Shown here: positions 27,001 through 34,392 of the stretch, one piece after another
How positions within the stretch are numbered: the stretch's first letter is position 1
How the letters are laid out: each line of letters opens with the position of its first letter
Position numbers and translations under genes: made by a program
Notes under the pieces: generated by a model
Told to the model about the DNA's origin: nothing
The model's database searches: none
What the model saw: only the letters and a program-made list of their open reading frames with translations
DNA from: Ruminococcus flavefaciens
GTDB lineage: Bacteria > Bacillota > Clostridia > Oscillospirales > Ruminococcaceae
Assembly (NCBI GenBank): GCA_002309635.1
Contig: DBXO01000020.1
Span: 31,364 to 95,363, forward strand
Length of the DNA stretch: 64,000 nt
Direction of reading: 5' to 3'

Positions 27001-27468
27001 GGCAAATATGCTCGTTCTGTAAGCCGTTTTGTCCTTGAGGTCCACAGAGATATCGGGTGAAGAATAGCTGGGAGCCGCTCCTGCGCCAAAGGCTACCGGC
27101 GAGAACTGGAAAAGGCGGGTGTATGCCTCAGCATCGCCGTAGAGCCTGAACCTCATCGAAAAGCTGAAACCCTTGTCGCATCCCCTGCCGAACATATCCG
27201 CAGGGAGCTGAAGCCAGCCGCCGCCGAAGCTGTCGCCGTGCAGGTCGAGAACATGAGAGCTGAGCTTACCGTCAAACTCTACGCTTGCATTCGGACCCTT
27301 GATAACGGCATTTCCCTTTGCGCTGCCCTGATTCTCGACAACTGCATTGACATAGCTCGCAATGGCGTTTACCTGCAATCGCCTCTGCGGGAGCGGCGCG
27401 TAAGACTGGGCGGCAACACACAGCGCAGCAGCTGCGCCGACGGTCCGCTTCATCAAGTTATCCCTCAT
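24094..27468 (-). CDS. GH97 glycosidase with LamG-like, CBM35/6-like and dockerin modules
   Basis: A 1124-residue secreted enzyme. Order: signal peptide, LamG-like module (about 30-280), GH97 N-terminal domain, GH97 barrel (WSWWSSGGDSPVEYHTQ; LDFGWALWDD; SGVKVDYYESDTQ), GH97 C-terminal domain, CBM35/6-like module (YEAENAKISGNARITSG), dockerin. The dockerin (GDVNLDGEFSVADLVLMQRY, DLNSDGNADIYDMIRFRK) is compact with two canonical repeats, unlike the other four here. The Asp in VKVDYY matches the nucleophile position of retaining GH97 alpha-galactosidases rather than inverting alpha-glucosidases, which suggests alpha-galactosidase. The ATG at 27468 follows AAAGGAGGAATTTAT. Confidence 0.88.
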   Translation of the reverse strand: MRDNLMKRTVGAAAALCVAAQSYAPLPQRRLQVNAIASYVNAVVENQGSAKGNAVIKGPNASVEFDGKLSSHVLDLHGDSFGGGWLQLPADMFGRGCDKGFSFSMRFRLYGDAEAYTRLFQFSPVAFGAGAAPSYSSPDISVDLKDKTAYRTSIFAGKGTTTENDEKHSAVFDIQAVPDSLEWHEMTAVYSPSEAKFYMDGKQLSTSGCETLSDTLKSLFGEGVLPSYTYNSIGHSVYTDHDIRACVDDIRFYGYALTDTQALRLPDDPLYYYTFDGDTVREGEAAPEEETTVAPDGTQLTSVPSLETSSPDKSLVIKFWRDQRGSYYYSAHKQMTGRSSMVIEPSKLGLVTTDEDLSSGFSQTAPSATVVEHDETYKMPYGKHTTIRDNCNELSFPLTKGNSTLTVYFRVYDDGMGFRYSLDHGATIKEETSQVMFPDKSKFWGNWPNATYEWDMVELPRDRANETNATYSCPYTGVINDKYWVTVTEAGVFNEDEPYCAGSLQFVGNYHRLRFKGGVKVSSVSMKNAFHTPWRAVVIGDDLDEMASSDLILNLNPPSVIDDTSWIKPGKTAWSWWSSGGDSPVEYHTQKSYIDFAADNGWDFVCLDFGWALWDDSAAKVRELCDYASEKGIGIYLWYGVNNKGHSGYKDSQGNPAYPYYSLLDEATIVREFKRIRGLGVSGVKVDYYESDTQETMKQMNLCARIAAENHLMVLFHGCTIPRGESRTYPNIVSFEAVNGTEYYKWFDAPSLANRVSYTFTRNVVGSADFTPTGIPIYGIKATAGFALADVVTIESGIQHFAHSVFTYQGNKALPFLNDVPVAWDDMKVLDGYPMQFNVTARRSGGSWYVGASSLSPRTVDVNLSQLIDDDGVYTAYIFGDNKDGSEIEVTVVENLTRDSFISRDLLANGGFAMKITRSGMKLTTPYSNYRFYEAENAKISGNARITSGKDGKYSSGSAYVGYIGGGADNAVTFENVTVDKAGEYKLRIYYVSGERRNLSVDVNGSRAADLSGLYANRNDWSGINAADITVNLRAGNNTIKLYNAGGNGPSIDRIAVAIPYEDVIGDVNLDGEFSVADLVLMQRYLLGSENFNKKQFAAADLNSDGNADIYDMIRFRKVILANS

Positions 27469-27485
27469 ATAAATTCCTCCTTTTA

Positions 27486-27537
27486 GAAAGTTCATGATAT
27501 AAATTTGTGTGCAACGTTTATAATTAATTGAACTTTC
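27486..27537. repeat. Inverted repeat in the GH97 leader
   Basis: GAAAGTTCA and its exact complement TGAACTTTC lie 34 bases apart, just upstream of the GH97 ribosome site. A -10-like TATAAT (minus strand) lies further upstream, near 27560. It could be a leader hairpin or a paired operator. Confidence 0.45.
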
Positions 27538-27637
27538 TTGTTTTTTATTTATCCCCTATGCACATTATAGCGCAAATTCCACAAAAAAACAACCCCAAAA
27601 GCAAATAACAGGTGGAGATTTTACCATAAATAAAAGC

Positions 27638-27666
27638 TTTACACCATTTCAGTGTTATGGTACAAT
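27638..27666 (+). promoter_or_regulatory. Promoter of the C39-like gene
   Basis: TTTACA, 17 bases, TACAAT, 20 bases before the start codon. Confidence 0.65.
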
Positions 27667-27685
27667 TGACATCAGAGGTGATAAA

Positions 27686-28060
27686 ATGAAAATAACCTAC
27701 ATACACGAGCCCACTGACCTGCAGTGCGGTCAGGCAGTCCTTGCAATGGTGCTGAAAACTACTCCCGAATATATCTGTCAGCTTCTGGATAACGACCGTG
27801 AAACAGACCTGCGGGAAATGAAAGAGACCCTCCGCTCACGCGGAGTTTTCATATCGGATGAAAGAAAACAGGCACAGTCAAAAGAAGACCTGCCTCAGGT
27901 CGCCCTGCTGAGCCTTGAAACTCCCCGCTGCTGGCACTGGTCCCTGTACTGCGATGGCGTTTTCTACGACCCCGAGCACGGAGTTATGGAGGATTTTCCC
28001 CGATCCGCAAGAAAATTTTACTGGGAACTGCGGATACCTGAACATCCGACTGTAATATAA
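27686..28060 (+). CDS. C39-like papain-fold protein
   Basis: This 124-residue cytoplasmic protein has a Cys in LQCGQAVLAMVL (about residue 14), a His in HWSLYCDGVFYDPEHG (about residue 89) and an Asp shortly after it. That is the Cys-His-Asp order and spacing of C39-like peptidases. It stands alone, with no exporter, membrane segment or double-glycine precursor nearby, so a bacteriocin-processing role is not supported. It has its own promoter, and the ribosome site is AGAGGTGATAAA. Confidence 0.65.
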   Translation: MKITYIHEPTDLQCGQAVLAMVLKTTPEYICQLLDNDRETDLREMKETLRSRGVFISDERKQAQSKEDLPQVALLSLETPRCWHWSLYCDGVFYDPEHGVMEDFPRSARKFYWELRIPEHPTVI

Positions 28061-28153
28061 GCTTTTTTCAAACTCCCGCAAAACCTTGCTTTTTCAACGA
28101 AAACCCCCGTTTTTTCATGATAATTTTTTATTTATCCCACGTTATAATATCAA

Positions 28154-28182
28154 TTGACATATATTGTCAAAAGTGGTATAAT
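28154..28182 (+). promoter_or_regulatory. Promoter of the lipoprotein-radA unit
   Basis: TTGACA, 17 bases, TATAAT. The -35 box is the left arm of an inverted repeat TTGACA-N5-TGTCAA, so a regulator could bind over it. Confidence 0.8.
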
Positions 28183-28214
28183 TTTTATATGTACATATTT
28201 GGGAGGCAACAACA

Positions 28215-29276
28215 GTGAAAATAAAAATGTCCGCATATTTCATTACAGCAGCTGCTTTGGCATCAGCTCTGACAGGCTGCTCAAAGACCGACAGCGTTAC
28301 CGAGACAGCTCCCGATCCCCTTGCAGTAAAGGCTGCTCCCGAAAGCGTGACCTTCAGCTGGCAGGAGGCTTACGAAAAGGAGCTTGAGCAGTTCAAAAAA
28401 TCTTCGGATTATACTTCTTCATCAATGTTCGACCTGCGCGACATAACAAACGATGATATCCCCGAGCTCATAATCTCTCCCTCAACAGAGGCATCCGCAG
28501 CCTGTGACATCTACACCCTTATAGGCAACGGCGCCGCTAAAATAGGCTCATGCGGCTCTGAAGGAAAGTTTGAATATATCCCCTCCGTCACCGTTATCGG
28601 CTACGAATACGCTGGCGAGGGCTTCACTATCGGCGAGTACCAGCTGCTCTCCGAGGGTACCTTCGACAAGGATTTCGACTTCTACACCAACGACGGCAGC
28701 GCCTCCTCGGGAGCAATGATACGCTATGAGATAAACGGTGATAACGTTTCTCTCGGAGAATTTGAGGAAAAGCTCAATGCCTACCGCAACGAGGACAGCT
28801 ACACAATCGGCAGGAAGTTCACCTTCGGCGACGAAGCCATAAAATATGCTGTATATTGCAGCGAGAGCTGGCACGGAGTGCTCACGGACGAGCAGAAGAA
28901 AAAGTTCAAGGAGCGTATTTTACCTGTTCTTGACAATACCTCTGTTCCCGACGCAGCCTTTGAACTCGCAGATCTCGATATGAACGGACTACCGGAGGTG
29001 GTAGTATCAACGGGTCTCCTTGAAGAATCCACAACACGTATTTTCTACCTTGACAGCGAAGGCGTCAAGGAGCTTGAAGTCCCCAGCGACATAAACGGCG
29101 GTATATTCTTTGATATTGCAGGCAAGGCATTCTACGCCGCTGACTCGTCGGGCAAGGTGAAGGGGCGCTCCCTCACCGAGGACAGCATAAGCGGCTTCAA
29201 GCCCTCCGACAGCACCATGAGCTGCGGAAGAAAATACCCGCTCAGCAAGGAAAATATCAAACTTGCATTTGCTTGA
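28215..29276 (+). CDS. Lipoprotein of unknown function
   Basis: A 353-residue protein with a lipoprotein signal (lipobox LTGC, Cys about residue 22). Two acidic repeats, DLRDITNDDIPELIISP and DLDMNGLPEVVVSTG, resemble the short Asp-rich calcium-loop or FG-GAP-like units common in Ruminococcus surface lipoproteins. No catalytic motif was recognised. radA begins 10 bases after its stop, so the two are co-transcribed even though the functions look unrelated. Confidence 0.75.
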   Translation: MKIKMSAYFITAAALASALTGCSKTDSVTETAPDPLAVKAAPESVTFSWQEAYEKELEQFKKSSDYTSSSMFDLRDITNDDIPELIISPSTEASAACDIYTLIGNGAAKIGSCGSEGKFEYIPSVTVIGYEYAGEGFTIGEYQLLSEGTFDKDFDFYTNDGSASSGAMIRYEINGDNVSLGEFEEKLNAYRNEDSYTIGRKFTFGDEAIKYAVYCSESWHGVLTDEQKKKFKERILPVLDNTSVPDAAFELADLDMNGLPEVVVSTGLLEESTTRIFYLDSEGVKELEVPSDINGGIFFDIAGKAFYAADSSGKVKGRSLTEDSISGFKPSDSTMSCGRKYPLSKENIKLAFA

Positions 29277-29286
29277 TGAGGTAAAA

Positions 29287-30663
29287 ATGGCTAAATCAAA
29301 ATATATATACACCTGTAATCAGTGCGGCTACGAAAGCACTAAATGGAACGGAAAATGCCCGTCCTGCGGCGCATGGAACAGCTTTGAGGAGGATATTGCG
29401 GAGACTGCTCCCCCCGGACAGCGTTCATCTGCCTCTTACGGAGCGGCTCCCGACCTTTCAGACAGCATACTGGAGCTTGAGGACATAGGAGCCGACAGCG
29501 ACGTCCGCTACGACACAGGTATCGGAGAGCTGAACAGGGTCCTCGGCGGAGGACTTGTGAAAGGCTCTCTTGTTCTTCTCGGCGGCGAGCCGGGTATAGG
29601 AAAGAGTACCATTCTTTTGCAGATATGCCAGTTTCTCGGCGAGGACCACTCGGTACTCTACGTATCCGGCGAGGAATCCGCAAGGCAGATAAAGCTCAGG
29701 GCAAAGCGCCTGGGAGTTGATACCGAGAACCTGTACATACTGACGGCTACGGACGCTGAGGCGATATCGCAGACTATAGTCTCAAGCGCTCCCGATATCG
29801 CCATTATCGATTCCATACAGACAATGAGCATAGGACGCATAGCCTCAAGTCCCGGAAGTATCACCCAGGTAAGAGAGTGTACGAACCTGTTCATGCATAC
29901 CGCAAAGAATCAGGAGATACCCATGATCATAGTGGGTCATGTCAATAAGGACGGAGCCATAGCAGGTCCGAAAGTAATGGAGCATATAGTTGACGCAGTT
30001 CTCTATTTCGAAGGCGAGCGCCATCAGAGCTACCGTATACTGAGAGCTGTGAAAAACCGTTTCGGCTCCACAAATGAGATAGGCGTATTTGAAATGCTGG
30101 ACAAGGGTCTGCGTGAGGTATCCAACCCCTCACAGATGCTCCTTGAAGGCAGACCGCACAACGTCTCGGGCACCTGCGTTTCATGCGTAATGGAGGGAAG
30201 CCGCCCCATTCTTGCGGAGGTACAGGCTCTTGCCGCAAAGACAAGCTATTCCGCCCCAAGACGTATGGTAACTGGCTTTGATTTCAACAGGCTGAATATC
30301 ATAATAGCAGTCCTCGAAAAGCGCCTCGGCATTTTCATGGGAAGTCTCGACGTATACCTGAACATAGTCGGTGGTTTCCGCCTTGACGAGCCCGCAGGCG
30401 ACCTGCCTGTAGCAATGGCGCTGTATTCCGGTATAATGGACAAGCAGATAGACGAGGAGCTTGTGGCTTTCGGCGAAATAGGTCTCGGCGGTGAGATACG
30501 CTCGGTATCGCATATAGTACAGAGGATCCGCGAAGCCGAAAGAATGGGCTTCAGGACATGCATAGTGCCGAAGCAGTCCATGTCCGCTGTTGACCCCAAG
30601 GACTACGATATAGAGATAATCCCGGCAGGCACACTTAAACAGGCATTGGCAGCAATAAAATAA
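29287..30663 (+). CDS. radA: DNA repair protein RadA
   Basis: This is the branch-migration helicase of recombination. The 458-residue protein has an N-terminal zinc finger (CNQCG, CPSCGAW), a RecA-like ATPase with Walker A GGEPGIGKST and the RadA motif KNRFGSTNEIG, and a C-terminal Lon-protease-like domain. The ATG at 29287 matches the usual MAKSK start, after GATGAGGTAAAA. Transcribed with the upstream lipoprotein. Confidence 0.97.
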   Translation: MAKSKYIYTCNQCGYESTKWNGKCPSCGAWNSFEEDIAETAPPGQRSSASYGAAPDLSDSILELEDIGADSDVRYDTGIGELNRVLGGGLVKGSLVLLGGEPGIGKSTILLQICQFLGEDHSVLYVSGEESARQIKLRAKRLGVDTENLYILTATDAEAISQTIVSSAPDIAIIDSIQTMSIGRIASSPGSITQVRECTNLFMHTAKNQEIPMIIVGHVNKDGAIAGPKVMEHIVDAVLYFEGERHQSYRILRAVKNRFGSTNEIGVFEMLDKGLREVSNPSQMLLEGRPHNVSGTCVSCVMEGSRPILAEVQALAAKTSYSAPRRMVTGFDFNRLNIIIAVLEKRLGIFMGSLDVYLNIVGGFRLDEPAGDLPVAMALYSGIMDKQIDEELVAFGEIGLGGEIRSVSHIVQRIREAERMGFRTCIVPKQSMSAVDPKDYDIEIIPAGTLKQALAAIK

Positions 30664-30670
30664 AGCGTAT

Positions 30671-30698
30671 ATCGGGAGAGCATTCTCCCGATTTTTTT
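30671..30698 (+). terminator. radA terminator
   Basis: Stem ATCGGGAGA/TCTCCCGAT followed by seven T. Confidence 0.9.
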
Positions 30699-30708
30699 GC
30701 GGCACAGC

Positions 30709-30737
30709 TTGCTATTTCCGACAATTTATGATATAAT
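30709..30737 (+). promoter_or_regulatory. Promoter of the GH3 lipoprotein
   Basis: TTGCTA, 17 bases, TATAAT. Confidence 0.7.
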
Positions 30738-30770
30738 CTTAAGTAATCCCCTCAGAGGAGGCTTGACAAA

Positions 30771-32285
30771 TTGAAACATAAGATATTTACAGCTTCTCTG
30801 CTCGCTATCAGCCTTCTTGCCACGGGCTGCGGCGGAACTGCTCCGAATACAGGAAGTATCCCGGATATTTCCGCAGCTGAGGATAGCACAGCAGAGACTA
30901 CATATACAGATACGATGACTACACGGACAACTGCCGCAGAAACCACAGCCGGCGTGACTTCCGTACCCGAAACTGCAAATACAACGGAGACAAAGGCCAC
31001 AGCTGCTCCAACGGAGGTAAATACCACGCAAAAGAATACAGAAGCTCATCAGGACACACAGGTTCAAACCGGGCCCACTGCACAGCAGCAGGAACAGCCC
31101 GGCGCGGAGGTAACTCAGCCGCAGACTACAGATGTATCCACAGTTACAACCGTAACAGAGACCTCGACTACAGCTATGACCGCAACTATAGCTATAACTG
31201 CACCTCCTGAGACTACGACTTCGGTATGCACCAATCCGCAGCCCAGGACAGTTCTCGACAGTATGACACTTGAACAGAAGGTATGCCAGATGTTCATGGT
31301 CACTCCAGACGCTATCACCGGCATTTCTCCCATGACAGAGGTGGGAGACGGAACGCGGAAAGCCATTGAGGAGTACCCTGTAGGCGGTATCATCTATTTT
31401 GCGCAGAACCTGACCTCAAAGGAACAGACCAAAAAAATGATAGCCAACACTCAGAACTATGCTAAAAAAGCCTGCGGTATCGGCCTTTTCACTGCTGTTG
31501 ACGAGGAGGGCGGAGTTGTAGCCCGCTGCGCTCAGAAGCTTGGTACTGTCAAATTCAAAAGCATGGCTCACTACGGCAAAGCCAACGACAGCAAGACCGC
31601 CTACGATATCGGCAGCAGTCTTGGCAAGGACCTTAAGAGTCTCGGCTTCAATGTGGATTTTGCGCCCGTTGCCGATGTTAATATATGCAGCGCAAACGAG
31701 CTTGGCGACCGTATTTTCAGCTCCGACCCAAATGTCGTGGCAAATATGTGCAGCTATGTAACAAAGGGACTTCAGGACGAGGGAGTATTCGCTACTCTCA
31801 AGCATTTCCCGGGACTTGGAGCAGAAAACGGCAATACCCATACAAACTCCAACGTTGTCATAGACCGTACCCTTGAACAGCTCCGCGAGACCGAGTTTAT
31901 CCCTTTTTCCGAGGGCATAAAGGCGGACGTGGGCTTCATTATGGTGGGACACCAGTCAGTTACAGGCTTCGGGGACGAGCTTCCCTGCGACCTGTCATAT
32001 AAGGCAGTTACGGAAACTCTCCGAAAGGAGCTTGGCTTCGAGGGCATAGCGATCAGTGATTCACAGCAGATGAATACTATTTCCAAGGTTTACACCTCAG
32101 GCGAAGCTGCAAAGCTCTCTATAAAGGCCGGAATAGATATTATCCTCATGCCCGTTGACTACAGAGCAGCTATAGACGAGGTCTGCGCTGCTGTCCGCAG
32201 CGGCGAGATACCCGAAAAGCGCATTGACGAAAGCGTTATGCGTATCCTCAGAAAAAAGCGCACCCTGGGTCTGCTGAAAAAGTAA
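30771..32285 (+). CDS. GH3 beta-N-acetylhexosaminidase-like lipoprotein
   Basis: A 504-residue surface lipoprotein (lipobox LATGC, Cys20) with a Thr/Pro-rich spacer of about 130 residues and then a GH3 barrel of NagZ type. KHFPGLG and the nucleophile segment ISDSQQM are present. The acid/base loop reads NTH where the NagZ family has D-(S/T)-H: the His is kept but the Asp is Asn. The start is TTG, nine bases after AGAGGAGG. By family it would remove beta-GlcNAc from cell wall or glycans; activity may be altered by the substitution. Confidence 0.85.
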   Translation: MKHKIFTASLLAISLLATGCGGTAPNTGSIPDISAAEDSTAETTYTDTMTTRTTAAETTAGVTSVPETANTTETKATAAPTEVNTTQKNTEAHQDTQVQTGPTAQQQEQPGAEVTQPQTTDVSTVTTVTETSTTAMTATIAITAPPETTTSVCTNPQPRTVLDSMTLEQKVCQMFMVTPDAITGISPMTEVGDGTRKAIEEYPVGGIIYFAQNLTSKEQTKKMIANTQNYAKKACGIGLFTAVDEEGGVVARCAQKLGTVKFKSMAHYGKANDSKTAYDIGSSLGKDLKSLGFNVDFAPVADVNICSANELGDRIFSSDPNVVANMCSYVTKGLQDEGVFATLKHFPGLGAENGNTHTNSNVVIDRTLEQLRETEFIPFSEGIKADVGFIMVGHQSVTGFGDELPCDLSYKAVTETLRKELGFEGIAISDSQQMNTISKVYTSGEAAKLSIKAGIDIILMPVDYRAAIDEVCAAVRSGEIPEKRIDESVMRILRKKRTLGLLKK

Positions 32286-32560
32286 CATTCTTCTTACATG
32301 GTACATACACAGAAGCTTTACGTGTGCTTATGGGATAAACCTTTCTGAGCAAAGTTTCTTCTCTGCCAGTCTTTCTCAAAAGATTGTTTCCTGACAGATA
32401 CCGTAAAAACTCACGCATGCATACCGCATTCAAGTCAGGACTTCACCTATTGTTACATCATAAGGTTACTATAATTCTCTGCATTTTACTATAAATTTTC
32501 ACTGTATAAAGTTATAATAATACCATAAGAGTATAAATCCAACACTTAAGGAGAAAAAAC

Positions 32561-33964
32561 ATGAAAACAATGAAAGCTTTATCGATGATAGCTGCTCTTT
32601 CAATGCTTGCCTGCGCGGTGAGCTGCAGCAGCAATACAGACACTGATGCCCCAAAGCCCACCGAGGCTGCAACAGAAGCTGCCACGGAAGCTGTTGACGT
32701 TCCCGAGCTTGACGGCTACGATCTCCTCTGGAATGACGAATTCAGCGGCAGCGCTCTCGACGAGAGCAAGTGGAACTATGAACCGCATGAGCCGGGCTGG
32801 ACAAATGAGGAGCTTCAGGAGTACACAACATCTGCGGATAATGTGTTCCTCCGCGACGGAAAGCTCGTGATCAAGGCTATTAAATCTGACAGGAACGGCA
32901 AGGATTACTACACCTCGGGCAAGGTAACAGGCCAGAACAAGACCGATTTCACCTACGGCAAGGTTGTTGTAAGCGCTAAGGTCCCTGAGGGTCAGGGTCT
33001 TTGGCCTGCTATATGGATGATGCCCAAGGACGAGAGCTTCTACGGACAGTGGCCCAAGTGCGGCGAAATTGACATTATGGAGGTACTCGGAAACGATGTA
33101 AACACTGCTTACGGAACTCTCCACTACGGTGAGCCTCACGGAGAGCAGCAGGGCACATGGGCTCTGACAGGTCAGACTTACGCTGACAGTTTCCACGAGT
33201 ATTCAGTAGAATGGGAACCCGGCGAGATGCGCTGGTATATCGACGGCAACCTCTACCATACAGTAAACGACTGGTTCACAGCAGTTCAGGGTGAAGACGA
33301 AAAGCCTTACCCCGCTCCTTTCAATCAGCCCTTCTTCGTTCAGATGAACCTCGCTGTAGGCGGCACATGGCCGGGAAATCCCGACGCTACAACTGATTTT
33401 GACAAGGCTGAATTCGAGGTAGACTACGTAAGAGTTTATCAGAAGCCCGAATACGATACTAATGTAAAGAAGCCCGAAAAAGAATTCCGCAAAGCTCTTG
33501 AGGACGGCAATTTCATCTATAACGGTGATTTCTCCGAGGATGAGGATCTTACAGACGATGTAAACTGGAAGTTTCTCCTCTTTAACGGCGGCCAGGGCGC
33601 AGCTGAGATAAAGGATAACATGATAGTTGTTACCTCCGAGGCAGAGGGTACAGAGGAATACTCCGTACAGCTTGTACAGCCCGATCTTCCTATGATAAAA
33701 GGCAAGAAATACCGCGTTACCTTCGACGCTTACGCTGATGAGGAGCGCGATATCGTAGTATGCGTTTCTGCTCCGTCAGCAGGCTGGATCCGCTATTTAC
33801 AGGATACAAAGCTTACACTTACAACTGAAAAGCAGTCCTTTACCTATGATTTCGAGATGAAAGACAAGGACGACAACAACGGACGTCTTGAGTTCAATAT
33901 GGGTAAGAGAGGCTCGACTGCCACCGTTTATATCTCCAACGTAAGAGTTGAGGAGACAGAATAA
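32561..33964 (+). CDS. GH16 beta-glucanase lipoprotein with CBM4/9-like module
   Basis: This 467-residue lipoprotein (Cys about residue 22) has a GH16 domain at about 45-300 with the catalytic motif EIDIMEVLG, typical of laminarinases/lichenases (beta-1,3- or 1,3-1,4-glucan). A C-terminal beta-sandwich (about 325-467, NGDFSEDEDLTDDVNWKF onward) resembles CBM4/9. There is no dockerin, so it is anchored to the cell membrane rather than the cellulosome. The start follows AAGGAGAAAAAAC. A -10-like TATAAT lies about 45 bases upstream without a clear -35. Confidence 0.92.
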   Translation: MKTMKALSMIAALSMLACAVSCSSNTDTDAPKPTEAATEAATEAVDVPELDGYDLLWNDEFSGSALDESKWNYEPHEPGWTNEELQEYTTSADNVFLRDGKLVIKAIKSDRNGKDYYTSGKVTGQNKTDFTYGKVVVSAKVPEGQGLWPAIWMMPKDESFYGQWPKCGEIDIMEVLGNDVNTAYGTLHYGEPHGEQQGTWALTGQTYADSFHEYSVEWEPGEMRWYIDGNLYHTVNDWFTAVQGEDEKPYPAPFNQPFFVQMNLAVGGTWPGNPDATTDFDKAEFEVDYVRVYQKPEYDTNVKKPEKEFRKALEDGNFIYNGDFSEDEDLTDDVNWKFLLFNGGQGAAEIKDNMIVVTSEAEGTEEYSVQLVQPDLPMIKGKKYRVTFDAYADEERDIVVCVSAPSAGWIRYLQDTKLTLTTEKQSFTYDFEMKDKDDNNGRLEFNMGKRGSTATVYISNVRVEETE

Positions 33965-33982
33965 TCTTTCAAAGATGTGCAC

Positions 33983-34010
33983 AGGGGCTGCCAAAAGGCA
34001 GCCCCTTTTA
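33983..34010 (+). terminator. Terminator of the GH16 gene
   Basis: Perfect stem AGGGGCTGCC/GGCAGCCCCT with loop AAAA, then TTT. Confidence 0.85.
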
Positions 34011-34156
34011 ATGCATAATACGCAGCTGCTGCGTACGCTTCACAGATTCAGAGGTTTATAAGAGCTTCTATAACAGTGCTGAAATAGCGGAAGATACAAC
34101 GCAAAAACATTGAATACTGAAAAAGATTTTTTAACTTCTCTGTTTTGCACAAAAAC

Positions 34157-34206
34157 AGGCTATGGATACTGTATGATATCACACTATCCATAGTCTGCCT
34201 TTTTTT
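34157..34206 (+). terminator. Orphan terminator-like hairpin
   Basis: Stem (AGGC)TATGGATA/TATCCATA..GCCT followed by seven T. No gene ends here: the previous gene already has its own terminator at 33983-34010 and the next promoter is at 34238. It may end an unannotated short RNA. Confidence 0.55.
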
Positions 34207-34237
34207 AGTTTAAATCGTACTAATTCAACAAAAATAC

Positions 34238-34266
34238 TTGAAATCAGATAATAAATATGATATAAT
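34238..34266 (+). promoter_or_regulatory. Promoter of the sensor-GGDEF gene
   Basis: TTGAAA, 17 bases, TATAAT. Confidence 0.75.
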
Positions 34267-34392
34267 AAGTATATCTTTTCTATAGAATTAAATAATCAGT
34301 CTATTATTCCATATTTTGGGATCAGGATCAGCAAGATATGCTCAACAGAGCTTCCAGTTAATTCTTTTTCATCATACAAAAGGGGTGTATTA

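Larger units (their letters stand above)
34007..34392. other. Intergenic region before the GGDEF gene
   Basis: Holds a small hairpin TACGCAG-CTG-CTGCGTA (34019-34035), the orphan terminator-like hairpin, and the GGDEF-gene promoter. The transcript leader is about 120 bases; no c-di-GMP riboswitch core was seen. Confidence 0.5.

Noticed and set aside
27686..28060. Bacteriocin-processing C39 peptidase
   Set aside because: No ABC exporter domain, membrane segment or precursor peptide nearby; only the fold-level Cys/His pattern is supported.
34019..34035. TACGCAG-CTG-CTGCGTA hairpin as a terminator
   Set aside because: No T run on either side and the GH16 terminator is already present just upstream.
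34207..34392. c-di-GMP riboswitch before the GGDEF gene
   Set aside because: No GEMM-like core; the leader is short and AT-rich.
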